64,000 nucleotides of DNA from Branchipolynoe longqiensis (GCA_030323885.1 CM059200.1:1883299-1947298), one strand, 5' to 3'. Positions 1-11,396 are shown, numbered from the stretch's first letter. Notes: a model not told the origin generated them from the sequence alone. Translations and numbers: made by a program.

Positions 1-19
1 AGGACATGAGGGTCATATA

Positions 20-110
20 ACTGGCTGCAGTGGCCTAATTGGTAGAGTGGAGGCTTCCCATGCGGAATATCGGGAGTTCAAATCCCAGTCGAGTCAAACC
101 GATTGTAAAA
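20..110 (+). repeat. SINE family I, tRNA-like head only
   Basis: A D-arm-like 'GTGGCCTAATTGGTAGAG' and a T-arm-like 'GGGAGTTCAAATCCCAGTC' are followed by GAGTCAAACC, the junction seen in full SINE I copies. The body and tail are missing. The head resembles a Ser/Leu-type tRNA but is too altered to call a tRNA gene. Confidence 0.6.
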
Positions 111-249
111 TATACCGGTAAAACGCATTGGTGGGGGAATGCAAAAGGTCTATAATGGTGAATGGTATATACTGCCAGGTGCATGAATGTATGTATGTAG
201 TTGCTGGTGATCCTTTACTTATGGTCAATAATCATTATGTATTAGGTAG

Positions 250-600
250 AGCTCTACTCACTACCCCCTCCCCCCCCCCCACCCGCCCGACAAAACCCCA
301 CAAAAACAATCAAGTCTAGAAGCTATGTTTCCTGGATTTCCCTTCTGCCTTGTTAATAAGTACCCCCTCCCCACCTCCCCCGCCGTGTCTTACAAAACCC
401 CACAAAAAAAATCAAGTCTAGAAGCTATTTTTCCTGGATTTCCCTTTTGCCTTGTTAATAAGTACCCCCCCCCCCCCTTCACCCCATTCCCCCTCCGCCC
501 TTCAAACCCCACATAAACAATGACATCTAGAAGCTATTTTGCTGGCTTTCCGTTCCGCCTTGTTAATAAGTCCCCCCCCCCACACATACACGCCCATTCT
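250..600. repeat. Tandem repeat, ~106 bp unit, about 3 copies
   Basis: Each unit holds TCTAGAAGCTAT, then a TTTCC(T/G)G block, then GCCTTGTTAATAAG, followed by a C-rich stretch of variable length. Copies start near 315, 417 and 526. The short ORFs here follow the repeat and are not genes. Confidence 0.75.
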
Positions 601-915
601 GCCCCTTTCCGCTGGTTCCGGCCGGCTATGGACGGCTCATGGAGGGTGCGCACCAGCTCCCGGCGTCCCGCCCCACGTGACCCAGTTCAAGGCATGCGGG
701 CAACAATAGGGATGGAAGGAGGTGGGTAATAGTGGTCATGCCGGAAGTGGAACTCTCCACACGCTGCCTCCTGCTCCGCTGCCTGCTGTCTAGACGCCCG
801 ATGTCGGGCGGCGGCGGGCGGCGGGCAGGCGGCGGTGGTATGTATCCACCGGAAGTATAGGAAGGGCGAGGCAGCCACAGATCCACTGCTCAGATCGTGG
901 ACAAAGGGCACAGGT
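600..915. other. No gene seen
   Basis: Moderately GC-rich sequence with a GGCGGCGGGCGGCGGG tract near 810-830. I see no splice-framed exon, and the short ORFs on both strands lack recognisable features. Confidence 0.4.
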
Positions 916-1000
916 CCCGGTGGCCGAATCGGTATAGCGCAGGCCTTCCGTGCGGAAGGTTGGGAATTCAATTCCCGGTCGAGTCCCCGCACACTTTGAA
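916..1000 (+). repeat. SINE family I, tRNA-like head only
   Basis: GGTGGCCGAATCGGTATAGC is followed by a T-arm-like GGGAATTCAATTCCCGGTC and then GAGTC. The SINE body is absent, as at 20-110. Confidence 0.6.
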
Positions 1001-1089
1001 CGAAAAGTGTGCGGCGACGCATGTATGACGGACCAAATGAAGTGGACCGTCCAAGATGTCTGAGTGGGGTCACCAGAGATGTGCCGGTC

Positions 1090-1595
1090 GGCGGGGGGTG
1101 GGCGTGGTTGTGATTGTGTGTGAGTGAGTGTGTGTGTGAGTGAGTGTGTGAGTGTGTGAGTGTGAGTGGATGTGTGGTTAATGTGAGACAGGTTAGGCTG
1201 TCTTCGCATGGCAGGCTTTAGGATGTGTAGGGCTGTGTGCGGATGTATGTGTGGGTGTGTGAGTGGGTGTGTGAGTTGGTGTGTGAGTGTATGTGTGGTT
1301 AATGTTAGACAGGTTAGACTGTCTTCACATGGCAGGCTTGCGGCTGTGTGTGAATGTATGTGTGTGAGTGTGTGTGTGTGAGTGGGTGTTGGTAATGTGA
1401 GACAGGTGAGACTGCCTTCACCTGGCTGGCTTGTAGCTGTGTGTGGGTATATGGGTGTTGCTGTGTGTGAGTGTGTGTGTGGGTGTGTGAGTGTGGGTGT
1501 GAGTGTGTGACTGTGTGTGTGGGTGTGTGAGTGTGTGTGTGGGTGTGGGTAATCTGAGACAGATTAGACTGCCCTCACCTGGCTGGCTTTGGCAA
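1090..1595. repeat. GT/GA-rich array with four embedded ~45 bp blocks
   Basis: TGTGTGAGTG runs alternate with a block containing GTGAGACAGGTTAG.CTG and CA(T/C).TGGC(A/T)GGCTT near 1175, 1295, 1395 and 1550. The block spacing is about 100-155 bp, so it is an irregular higher-order repeat and not a plain microsatellite. Confidence 0.7.
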
Positions 1596-1609
1596 GCTTG
1601 CTACAATTA

Positions 1610-1712
1610 ATTTATCATATTTGAACTTTAAATATTTCAAAAGTTAGCCATTTAAAATAAATGTTACTTCAAACTAAAGTAAGGTGGATTATAATGATGA
1701 ACCTACTAGACC
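1610..1712 (-). repeat. MITE family T1, fragment
   Basis: Matches the core of the T1 element (AGTTAGCCATTTAAAAT, GTTACTTCAAACTAAAGTAA). It stops where the SINE I head begins at about 1710, so the SINE probably inserted into or truncated it. Confidence 0.6.
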
Positions 1713-2036
1713 AGACGGGATGGCCGAATAAGTTAGAGCACCCGTCTTCCCTGTTGGTAGACCATGGGTTTGTAGGTTCCAACCCTGGTCGAGTCAAACC
1801 AATGACTTAAAAATTGATACTTCTCACTTCCTAGCCAGGTGCTCGGCATTATTAGGATAGGACAAGGACTGGTTAGCTCAGTGCCAGGATAATATGACTA
1901 AGTGTGATATCAGGCCATGGTGCTGGTGGATTTGTCTCCCAGTGGGGCAGCACTATAAAGTTGTCATGAGTGCGCACTGTCACAAGTCGGTACCCGTCCT
2001 GATAGGACCTTAGATGTTGCTAGGACGTAAAATAAC
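1708..2036 (+). mobile_element. SINE family I, near full length
   Basis: A tRNA-like head (GGATGGCCGAATAAGTTAGA; T-arm GGTTCCAACCCTGGTCGAG) is followed by the conserved body (CTAGCCAGGTGCTCGGCATT, GATAATATGACTAAGTGTGA, GGGGCAGCACTATAAAG). The tail is GACCTTAGATGTTGCTAGGA followed by CGTAAAA. Its A/B-box-like head suggests RNA polymerase III transcription. Confidence 0.85.
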
Positions 2037-2590
2037 ACCAACTGAATCTAATATTTGATCTCAAAAGCAGCTGGCCATGCACCTTTAAGAACAGTAACGA
2101 ATGTCGTCAGTAATTAAGATGAAGAGATGAAACCATTCAAACAAGAATGTACAGGATTAAGTTCAATAAGGTAAAGAACCAGAAACTGGAAAACCAACAG
2201 ATTGCTTTTCCTGAAGAAGTGATTCAGGTAATTAGTGTTGGTGCCTACTAGTTAATCGGAATTCCAGGTCAAGTGGCTAGGAACAATAGGTGATGACGTC
2301 ACACTTACAATGTGACAAGGCTGCTTCCACAGCAATAGATAAGGTACCCTGTTTTCTGTATGTTATGTACTGTGTAGCGTGTTACGAACGTATAATTTAG
2401 GTTGCGTATAATGAAGGTGCCTACTTATGTAGGGTGGTGGGTGCTGTCCCATCTGCTCTATCTCACCTGGTACCCCAGCGCCACTGGTTCTCCTCCAATC
2501 AGGCGAGAAATGACTCAAGCGGTGGTTGCATGCGGCCGCACCTCTGCTAACCGTCCTCCAGTCAGTCACAATGTTGATGCATGGCACTGC
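2037..2590. other. No gene seen
   Basis: AT-rich, apparently unique sequence. The overlapping ORFs near 2363-2602 have no recognisable domain, and one of them runs into the MITE boundary. Confidence 0.4.
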
Positions 2591-3154
2591 TTTAAGGCCT
2601 AGTCAAACCTTACCGGATTGAGCAACGGACATAAACCGAACAAAGAATGTTCTATTCCGTTGGTGTCCGGTATCAAAATGGACCGAAATGTGTCGAAATA
2701 TTGCGCTTTCAACGGACAAAGAACGGTCAACCGACGGGCGAAAACCGAATGTCAAACGGACGGACGGAGCGGACACCAACCGAACACCAACCGAACACCA
2801 ACCGGACACCAACCGGGCACCTACCGGACACCTACCGGACACCTACCGGACACCTACCGGACACCTACCGGACACCTACCGGACACCTACCGGACACCTA
2901 CCGGACTGGTAAAAAAACGATGGACCGAATTCCCGCAGCACAGTCAAAGGAATCTTCAGGATACAAACCGGACACCTAACGGATGGGTATCCGGACAAAA
3001 CGGACTAAACGGACTTAAAACGGACACCAACCATACACCTCAGTCCAGTTGTGTCCAGTACAAGTTTTGTGCATGTTCCAAACTTGTACCGGACACCGAG
3101 TGACACCACCGGACAGTGTTTCTCCAATCCGGTAAGGTCTGACTGGGGCTTTAA
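2591..3154 (+). mobile_element. MITE family P1 (TTAA-type), copy 1
   Basis: The imperfect terminal inverted repeats read GGCCTAGTCAAACCTTACCG on the left and GCCCCAGTCAGACCTTACCG on the right (complement). TTTAA flanks both ends, matching a TTAA target site as in piggyBac-like elements. An 11 bp minisatellite lies inside. Long ORFs across it come from CCGGACACC repeats in all frames and are not genes. A second, inverted copy lies at 7096-7656. Confidence 0.8.
2765..2910. repeat. 11 bp minisatellite inside MITE P1
   Basis: About 12-13 units of CGGACACC(T/A)AC. The first four units carry CCAAC or CGAAC variants and the rest are nearly identical, suggesting recent expansion. Copy 2 of the MITE lacks this array. 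Confidence 0.85.
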
Positions 3155-3159
3155 AATTG

Positions 3160-3240
3160 TATCGCTTGATTAAACAAAGGTGGCCTTTGAAATACCAACC
3201 AGAGGATATCTCATCCAACTTTATTTGTCACTTGCTGTCT
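3160..3240 (-). repeat. Short dispersed repeat, also at 15687-15785
   Basis: CAACCAGAGGATATCTCATC and neighbouring sequence resemble the reverse complement of the block at 15687-15785 (CCAGCCAGAGGACTTCTCAT). The family is not recognised. Confidence 0.4.
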
Positions 3241-3407
3241 GTACGTAAGAATATAAATAATATAGAAAATCAAATTGTATTTACTATCTCAACTTGCCAC
3301 ATTGTCTCAGCATCCCAGCTGGGACAAGTCTGTGCTACATAGGTTGTTTCTTTTGTGCGTGACTATTTTCTAATCCTACATTATGTAATCAATAGTTTTG
3401 CTTTGTT

Positions 3408-3540
3408 GTTTTTTGGGGCTTTACATCCTAGAAACATATGAGTTATATCAGAAAGCATACTGACTTGTGACAGTGCACAGGCATGGTCACTTTATAGTGC
3501 TGCTACACTGGGAGATCGGCTCGCTGATTCCTTTTTGCTA
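3408..3540 (-). repeat. SINE family I, partial
   Basis: Starts with the complement of the tail (GGGGCTTTACATCCTAGAAA) and runs through GACTTGTGACAGTGCACAGG and a GTGCTGCTACACTGGGAGAT block. The head is missing. Confidence 0.7.
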
Positions 3541-4365
3541 AGAAGTAACACCGGGTGCCCCCACGTTGGGAGGAACAGTCCCTAGGGTGGCCTGTTCGAA
3601 CTACTGCCAGTGGCCACACTGCAAGGGAGGTTATGCACTACGCGGCTGGGCAGTGACAGATCATTTCTATTTTGGCGTTAGCGAATTAAACCAGGGAGCG
3701 ACCTGGGGTTCAAAGCTATCTCAGTGTTTCTCCGTTATTACTCAAGTGGTGTCGCTGACGCTCCATCACACTATCTACCTGGCGACAATGAGGATAGATT
3801 CTCTGTCAGGACCATGAGGTGTCATTACAGTTATGCTGGATCGTTGTTGGGTGATGACATTACCGTGGTTACATAAGCAAATGGTGGTCACGTGACGCGG
3901 CAGACTGAACCTGATTGGTCAAATTACAGCCCATGCACATACAGTGACGCAAGGTAAAGCTAATCCTACCGGACCCAACCCGCTCCCCCAACCACCAGCC
4001 CCCCACAATCCCTCACCTACCCCCACCGGCTCCACAACCCTCCCAACCCCCACCCACCTCCCACTGGCCGTGTCCACCCACATGGAAACCGTCCCACACG
4101 CTTGGGTCACTTGATCACGCTGATTACGTGATACCACGAGATCTCATCCATTAGGGCGATATCAGACTGAGTTACAGAGGAAGTGACGTCATTACCCCCC
4201 CCCTCCCTCACACACACTTTCCCCAACCTGGGTGGTGTCCAACTGAGGCTGCCGTTCGCGGTTCCAGTGGCTTGGTTACCTTGTACCCCAACCTGGCAGG
4301 AGGGGGGGGGGATGTGTGTGGGTGTGGGTGTGAGGTGGGGGGTGAGTGGTGGTTATGGTGGTGGT
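3541..4365. other. No gene seen
   Basis: Apparently unique sequence with C-rich tracts near 3980-4080 and 4190-4210. The 83-codon ORF at 3566-3817 has no motif I recognise, and no good splice donor frames it. Confidence 0.4.
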
Positions 4366-4686
4366 TGTTGGAGTTTTACATTCTGGCAACATCTAAGGTC
4401 ATATCAGGATGAGTAGCGACTTGTGACAGTGCATACTCATGGTGACTTACAGTGCTGCCCCACTGGGAAATCAGGCCGCTGGCACCATGACTCGATATCC
4501 CACTCAGTCACATTATCCTGACACTAAGCCAACCAGTTATTGCCCCTATCCTATTAACGCTGAGCGCCGAGCTAGGAAGCTACACTTAGCAATGTTATAA
4601 GTCATTGGTTTGACATGACCTAGAACCGAACTCCCGATCTCCCGCACACAAGGCCCGCGCTCTACCGATTCTGCCACCGCGCCCGG
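4366..4686 (-). mobile_element. SINE family I, near full length
   Basis: The complement of the tail (ACATTCTGGCAACATCTAAG) is at the left. Body blocks follow (CCCACTCAGTCACATTATCC). The right end is a tRNA-like head with a T-arm complement and ATTCTGCCACCGCGCCCGG. Confidence 0.85.
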
Positions 4687-5030
4687 TGTTTGTGTGTTTA
4701 TGTGTTTGTGTGGTTGTGTGATTGTGTGTGTTGTGTGTTTGCATGTTTGCGTGTTTGGGTGTGTGTGTTTGGGTGTTTGTGTGTGTGTGTTTGTGTGTTT
4801 GCATGTTTGTGTGTTTGGGTGTTTGCATGTTTGCATGTTTGCATGTGTGTGTTTGTGGGTGTGTGTGTTTGTGTTTGCGTTTGTGTGTTGTGTGTTTGTG
4901 CGTGTGTGTGTGTTTGTGTGTTTGTGTGTGTTGTGTGTGTTGTGTGTTTGTGTGTGTGTGTGTGTGTGTTGTGTGTGTGTGTGGGGGGGGGGGGGGGTAG
5001 TGTACGTGGCGTGTGAGTGTGTGTGTGCTT
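4687..5030. repeat. TGTG/TGTT low-complexity array with G16 tract
   Basis: Runs of TGTGTGTTTG, with GCATGTTTG variants, end in a G-run at about 4983-4997. It starts exactly at the SINE head, so it may have grown from the SINE flank. Cys/Val-rich and His/Thr-rich ORFs on the two strands are repeat artefacts. Confidence 0.85.
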
Positions 5031-5243
5031 AGTGAGCGATAATATAGGTTGATGGCACAGACGACAATGTGGGCAATGGCTGGGTTGGGTGGGCGATAAT
5101 TGGCAAGGGAATCAGCCTTGTGGGCGATAATGGGTGAATATATCTCCGCATGAGCAGCAATATCAAATTGAGTTAGTGCTGCGATGATAGCGAGGTGTGA
5201 TACTGATAAATTAGGTCGCATTTAGGCGCGTAGTATAAGAAGT

Positions 5244-5405
5244 TTAAGCTGCACCTTCCGATGCTTTTGAGTCTCGCCATTTTTTTAGAGTAGGTACATC
5301 GCTATAATCCACTTTGGTTTATTTTTGAGTAACTTCAATTTAAAATGGACAGATTTTGGAATATTTGAAGTGTAAGCACGTGACATAATTGTTGGCATAG
5401 GCAAT
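5244..5405 (+). repeat. MITE family T1, left part
   Basis: Begins TTTAAGCTGCACCTTCCGAT and continues with the T1 core (TTGAGTAACTTCAATTTAAA, GGAATATTTGAAGTG). The right half is missing. Confidence 0.6.
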
Positions 5406-5451
5406 GCGAAATGCTGGATAGCTTATGTGATCAATTTTTGCGTTTCATTGT

Positions 5452-5520
5452 TTGTTGGGGTTTAACATCCTAGCAACATCTAAGATTATATCAAAAGGCA
5501 CTCGCGAGGTAACCCAACAA
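5452..5520 (-). repeat. SINE family I, tail fragment
   Basis: GGGGTTTAACATCCTAGCAA followed by CATCTAAGATTATATCA is the complement of the SINE I 3' end. Nothing further of the element is visible. Confidence 0.6.
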
Positions 5521-6020
5521 ACAACAAAGCACAAATATTGACTACATATGTAGCATTAGAAAATGTTCACGCTTGACTTTCGGTAGTGAGAAGTATTATT
5601 AAGATGACTTGATATTCTTACTCAGCTGTTCCTAATAATAATAATAACATATTTATTTCTACATGATCAATGTACACAAGTTGATATTTATATCAGTAAT
5701 TTTTTCACAGGAGAAAGGAGAAAGGAGAAGTACAATTCTGATTTGCTCCTTTCCCCATTTGAAAATAACACATATAGATGTTTGACAAGTGTAATCGCAT
5801 CTAATGTCGAAATGTAAAAACTAATTTAGGCAAATCCAAAATGTGGTTCTCATCGTAATATAAAACTTGAAATACTTCTGGTTATCATAGAAACTAGGAT
5901 TTACAATTATTCAATTGGAAAACTCTCAGCAGAATTGTCAACTAGCACTGAGAGAGAGACATTCATGACTAATAATATTCACAAAGTCACATAATTTTAA
6001 AACTAGGTAAACACACACAA
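5521..6020. other. No gene seen
   Basis: AT-rich sequence with a GAGAAAGGA duplication near 5710. There are no ORFs of note and no recognised repeat. Confidence 0.4.
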
Positions 6021-6023
6021 TCT

Positions 6024-6245
6024 CAATCCAGACAGGATAGCCATATGAGTTGAGGGTTTCATATATGACAGGTCATGGGTTCGAAACTCAGCCATATGAA
6101 CCCCATGACTTGACAAATTATACTTATCGCTTCCGGATGTGGCACTGGCAACACTAGGATATGACAATGAGCCATGAAATGAGAAAGACCGAATGTCAGT
6201 GATTGAAATTTATCTTGTTGTATCAATGAACACAACAGGACAATA
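6024..6245 (+). mobile_element. SINE family I with alternative 3' half (type Ib)
   Basis: The head and first body block match SINE I (GACAGGATAGCCATATGAGT; GACTTGACAAATTATACTTA). After GGATATGACAATGAGC it switches to GAAATGAGAAAGACCGAATG and TCAGTGATTGAAATT. Two other copies with this tail are at 25488 and 43626. Confidence 0.7.
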
Positions 6246-6429
6246 ACACTAAATAACATGCACTGACATTACATTGTAGGCGTCAATTTCCATTAATATT
6301 GATCAGTGACGGCCCAAACTGAATTGGTATCCAATATGTGGCTATTCTAAATGGCTTTCGCCTCGAGCACATATTGCTGCATTATAATGCAGAAGCTGAC
6401 TGTATCAAATGATGCGAAACAACGCTGCA

Positions 6430-7085
6430 TCAGCAAGAACAAAATTTCAGTTCCAGACAATCCAAAATAATGTCCCATCAAACATCGACATTTCAGACTT
6501 AAAGCTGCATAGTTCGATACAAGCATGACATTTTCTAACCTAAGGCATCTACAGTAAAACATCTCTATACCGACCCCTCAACAGATCGACCACTCCCCTA
6601 TATCGATCGCTTTATTTGGGTCCCAAACATACCATTGTAAGGATATTCTAACTCTCTAAACCGACCACCTCCCTAAATGGACCACTTAAAGTCGCCCCCC
6701 CCCATGGTCGGTCGATTTAGAGAGGTTTGACTGTACTTATATTTAAACCAAATTAATTTATTAGGATTTGATCCTACATAACCAACTTAGAATCTTGAAT
6801 ACTTATTAAGGCTGCATAGTCCATTGAAAGCATCAAATTGTCAAAACCAAATCCATCTACCTGGATTTGATCCTACCTTGCCAAGTTAGAATCTTGAACA
6901 GTTATTAAAGCTGCATAGTCCATTCAAAGGATCAAAACCAACAACATTTACCGGGATTTGATCTAAGATCTCCAACTAGATACTGGCGTACTTATTAAAG
7001 CTGCAGAGTCCGATGCAAACATCACATTTCCAAAACTAAAACACTTACTTAGATTTGATTCTACATATCTAAATCAGATACACAT
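6430..7085. repeat. Tandem array of MITE T1 end, ~95-100 bp unit
   Basis: Four to five repeats, each with (T/A)AAAG.TGCATAGTCC, ATCA.ATT.TC..AACC and GGATTTGATCCTAC. This is the terminal part of the T1 MITE, here amplified in tandem. The array is interrupted by the pogo-like MITE at 6552-6735. Confidence 0.65.
6552..6735 (+). mobile_element. pogo/Tc1-like MITE
   Basis: The terminal inverted repeats are CAGTAAAACATCTCTATACC on the left and CAGTCAAACCTCTCTAAATC on the right (complement), flanked by TA on both sides. Length is about 184 bp with no coding capacity. TA target and CAGT ends fit pogo/Tigger-type non-autonomous elements. Confidence 0.85.
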
Positions 7086-7095
7086 GAATGTGTTA

Positions 7096-7656
7096 TGGCT
7101 CAGTCACACCTTATCGGACTGGGGAAACGGATAGAAAATGGACTCTGTCCGGTGAAATACGGCAATGTCCGTTTTATATATGGTATGCATCCGGTGTGTC
7201 CATTCTCTGGCCGGTGGTGTGCGATGGCAAGTTTTGAACATGCACAAAACTTGTAGCAGACACCGCCGGACTGACTTGTACTGCTGGTGCCCGGTTTAAG
7301 TCTGTTTAGTCCATTTTGTCCGTTTCATTTCCGGTACCCATCTCCGGTTTGCTTCATGAATAGTCTGTTGATGGTGTTGAGGGAATTCGGTTTGTCGTTT
7401 TTTTTCGGCGCATCGGTGAACAGTCTGGTACGTATCCGTTTGGTGTTTGGTTTGTCCGTTTGACATTCGGTTGTCATCCAGTTATCGTCCGGTGGATATT
7501 TGTTAATGTATGTTCCTTGTCCATTTAGCATCCATTTCATCCAGCAGCCATTGCAACATTTCGACACATTTCGGTACATTTTGATACCGAACACCACCGG
7601 ACAAGTAAATTCTTTGCCCGGTTTATGTCCGTTGCTCAATCTGTGATGGTATGACA
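7096..7656 (-). mobile_element. MITE family P1, copy 2 (inverted)
   Basis: The right end on the complement reads GTGCCTGTCATACCATCACA, then GATTGAGCAACGGACATAAA, matching the left end of copy 1 at 2591. The left end GGCTCAGTCACACCTTATCG matches the other terminus. The 104-codon minus-strand ORF lies within this non-coding element. Confidence 0.8.
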
Positions 7657-9090
7657 GGCACTTTAAGCATTTATTGTTGCATATATGGCACTATTAAGTC
7701 CATTTGATCGAAACTGTTACTACTGAAGGATACACTATGATATAGCTTCAGAGTTGTGATGTACACAGAAGCATTAATTGTGTACGATTGCACTGTTAAT
7801 GTCTCCAAAGTTAGCAATTTAAAAATACAAGTTAATTCAAAGTAAAGTAAGGTAGATAAGAAAGATGAACCTAATATATTTTGTGTTAACACAAAAAAAT
7901 AACAGAAACTCAAAACTATCGGACTATGAAACTATATGCGCTTGTTCCTGCATAGAAAGGAAGTTTAAGTTAATTAAATGTAATATGCCATCAGACTGCT
8001 GGTGTCAGCTGTTCAGCATACATGTCAGCATTAACTTGGCATGGTTTCACATTGTTGTTGTTGAAGATTTATACTGCCTATTATGGATAAGTCTGAATAG
8101 ACTTGTTTTCACCATTAGACAGTTTGTCGATAGAAAGCCCTAGGCTACACTTTTACCGACCCAAGGGATTTTTAACCTCCAACACCACATAGACATGGTA
8201 TGAGAGCAACTGGCCTTTGATGACGCTGTAAGTTAACCGCAGTGGTGGAAATCCAAATTGGCAGAGGTTGGGGCATGGGGAATCGAGCCACCAACCTTCA
8301 GATTAGGAGTCTGATCTAGAAAAAAGTCAGAAACTCTAACCACAGAGAACGTCAAATATCTCCAGAAAATAAACATTACTTCAAACAGAAGTAAATCAAA
8401 TTACATTTATCACCATAAGGTAGTTATCTAAAGAAAAGGCAGAAAGTCAAAAGCCATTGGATTATGCAACTTTAATTAAGTTTAAATCATACAGAATAAT
8501 TCTGCATCAAGATATGCCACATCCTCAGCCTCTACCTTAATAAACAAAATAAAATACAGGACCAATTATTATTACGCTATCAGCCACACCCATCACTGCC
8601 CAACAACATGCCCCCTTGTTCAATATTGTTCAATATTGTTCAATATTGTCATCAGTCTGAACACAACCGCTCCAATAGCTGTCTAATCTGATACAGAGGA
8701 GACAATGTTAAGCACAGGCACTCAGGCAAGACGTGAATACTACCAGTGCATTGGCTTTCTTCTTAAACAACTATATATCACACAGTCACATCTTCCGTAT
8801 ATGTCCCAAAAGAAGCACGCTACTGAATAGAAGCACACCCCCCATTTCAAGATTGAAAGCGCGCACACATTTATGATCATATTCAGACTGAATGAACATA
8901 AAATAAGACAATCCCACTTTATTTCAGAGGCATGACAAAAACAAATCCATGAAATTCTTTAACTGTAAATAGATGCGCATCCATGTGTCTGCACTCGTGC
9001 AGTGCACATCTATTGGGACTTATATGGTATATCATACCACACAACCAGCTTAGACAAGCAGTTATATAGCAGATATATGTACACCTGTGG
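7657..9090. other. AT-rich stretch with MITE T1 fragments
   Basis: T1 fragments on the minus strand at about 7795-7945 and 8345-8482 share TTACTTCAAA.(A/T)GAAGTAA blocks and a terminal ATTATGCAACTTTAATTAA type end. An 11 bp GTTCAATATT(G) triplet repeat is at 8618-8649. No gene was found in the rest. Confidence 0.5.
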
Positions 9091-9094
9091 AACA

Positions 9095-10192
9095 ATCTTT
9101 TTTTTTTTAAAGTTTAGTGAGGCTGTATTTATACTGTCCATAGCATATAAGCCAGGGTATTCAGGCTGGTTTTCAATGCTGGCAAGCTGTAGTGTTGGTG
9201 TTATCTTATCACACAGTAGCTGCTGATAAGGTATTTGATTGCCTGCATTTCAGTTGCAGATAGATAGTTGGTTCATATGGTTAATAGCTTATGTTAGTTT
9301 TTTTTAATTTTCTTGGCATATATGTGTTTTATTTTCTCTACTCTTACTATTAGACTAGCCTACTCCTATTTACATATCATAGGCTTGTACGTATTTGTGT
9401 TGTGTGCTATCTGGCTACTTTTGGCATGGTTACCTTCCATTGGGCGTCCTGCTGGTGGGACATGACATATCACATGCCCCTTTGCGGTGCAGCTTAGTGG
9501 GGGTTTCCTGGCCTTATTTTGCACAGATATTTGTTGTATGTTTTTAGGTCAGGAATTTGTTGTTCCTTTACTGTTTGGGCATTCCACACCGTGGCAGCCA
9601 TTTCCAGCATGCTTCTCTCATGAGCTTTTATTTGGCTTCTCGTCTGCTTTAGTAGTGGCGCATTATTTGCTCTAGTAGCCCTTTGTGGTTTTGTTAGTAG
9701 CTTATTGTTTTGAGTATAACTATATGCTAATGTTTTCAAATGAATTATTCTCCTACTTAATAGTCATTTTACTTTGGTTCTTTTGTGAATGTCATAGGTG
9801 GGTTGCAGCTTGTCTATTCTGAGGGAGATTTGTAGGGCTCTCGTCTGCAGTATTTGCAGTTTTTTTAGAAGATCTTTTTTCACTCTTTTTTACATCTCCA
9901 TAGTCCAAATAGGTGAGCACCATGCCTTTGAAGATTTTTATTGACATTTCTTGTGTCATGTAGTCTCTTAGCTTTGCAAATCGCCACAGTATGTGGTTTA
10001 CCTTTCGGATAATTTTGTTTATACATAGGTTGTAGTTTAGTTGGCTGTCCAACTCAAGGCCTAGGTATTTGTAATGGTCTACATTTTCTAATCTTTAGTT
10101 TCCTAGCTTACAGTGTAGTTTTCTTTCTGGCATTTGTTTATGCGAGAAGGGAACTGTTTTTGATTTGCTTGTGTTGATGGTTATTTTGTTGG
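9095..10192 (-). mobile_element. 5'-truncated LINE, RT C-terminal region (pseudogene)
   Basis: On the minus strand the sequence from about 10190 encodes a degraded C-terminal part of a non-LTR reverse transcriptase. A KYLGLELDSQLNY motif (the conserved (Y)LG(v/l).(l/i)D block) is followed by a helical RT thumb region, IFKGMVLTYLDYGD, and a C-terminal RSMLEMAATVWNAQ. One in-frame stop lies before the LG block and frameshifts follow it. Coding ends near 9494. The 3' UTR ends at a T-tract (9100-9112), i.e. a poly(A) tail on the minus strand. A related copy is at 38881-39850. The 5' side is cut off by a SINE I. It is inactive; the clade (L2/CR1-like) is uncertain. Confidence 0.75.
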
Positions 10193-10497
10193 ACTGGCAA
10201 CATTTAAGGTCATATCACGCCGAGTACCAACTTGTGACAGTGCGCTCTCATGGTGACTTTATAGTGATGCCCCACTGGGAAATCAGGCAACCAGCACCAT
10301 GACCCGACATCCCACCCAGTCACATTATCCTGACACTGAGCTACCCAGTTGTTACCCTATCCTATTAATGCTGAGCGTCAGGCTAGTAAGCGACAAGTAT
10401 CAATTTTATAAGTCATTGGTATGACTCGACCGGAAACCGATCTCCCACACGCGCGTCCCGCGCTCTATCAATTCAGCCACTGCGTCCGGTAAACATG
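10191..10497 (-). mobile_element. SINE family I, near full length
   Basis: The complement of the tail (ACTGGCAACATTTAAGGTCA) abuts the LINE fragment, body blocks follow, and the right end is a tRNA-like head ending in CAGCCACTGCGTCCGG. It probably inserted into the LINE. Confidence 0.85.
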
Positions 10498-11394
10498 ACG
10501 GACTAATATTGAAAAAAAAACACCGAAAAAGAAAAAAGTCTGACTGTTTGAAAACTATGATTAATATGACCGTCACTGTGACAAAACATGTCACTGGCAC
10601 TGTACCGCTGCAGCCCGCTGGCGCCACCGTCGGGGCGTTCCCCGCGCTATGCATGCCGGTATCGGCGTGTTGATGCGCTGAGGACCCAGAAAGAGGCCAT
10701 CAAAATGCGCCCCCTGTTAGCAACTCTTCATCGACGCGGGTTTGACCAAACCCACGACGACCACCACACATGCTGATGTCATCACTGTGTGTGATGGGGT
10801 TTGACGGCCGAGATAACGTTAAGTGGCGCTCGTGTACTATCAGCCTCTACCCTTTGTGTATCATTAGTCTGTATTGACTTACTGGGAAACCTTGATCTTT
10901 ATTTATATTCGCCACACTAACCAAAATTGTGCTCAATATTGTTGCACATATCTAAGCTGGCATAATTAAATTTACTTTGATCAGATGTACCATAAGAATC
11001 GGAACAAAGTGTGTTATTTATTATTGACTTTTGCACCTTTTACGCTGAATGATCTGAAATATGAATCGCATTAAGATACAGAGTAATCTGGTCCCCTGGT
11101 CACCTCCACTGACGGGGTTCTTGTTTGCATGGTCCCGTGGCTTTATCGATAGTAAGCCAAGAGTACAGACTGATAGTACACAAGCATCACCTTGCGGTAT
11201 CTCTGCAGGCCTGTAAGCCCTATTGGTGGACATGCTTTGACAGACATGGGGTATCTGTGATTTTCAGAGTGAGTGATTTCAAAATGGGTTGAAGCTGAAG
11301 GCTGAGGGCGCATTGGAAATCAATCCACTCACCCATCAGGTTGATTGATTGATTGGTGGTTCCTTTACGCCATGTCGGCAGCATAGTCCATATT
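10498..11394. other. No gene seen; small CpG-rich patch
   Basis: 10586-10760 is rich in CG dinucleotides against an AT-rich background and holds a 62-codon ORF, but no splice-framed exon or known domain. The rest is featureless. Confidence 0.35.
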
Positions 11395-11396
11395 CA

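Noticed and set aside
2618..3103. 161-codon ORF with NRTPTGH repeats
   Set aside because: Lies wholly within the P1 MITE and its 11 bp minisatellite; three frames are open together.
4595..5221. 208-codon His/Thr-rich minus ORF
   Set aside because: Complement of the TGTG/TGTT array joined to a SINE head.
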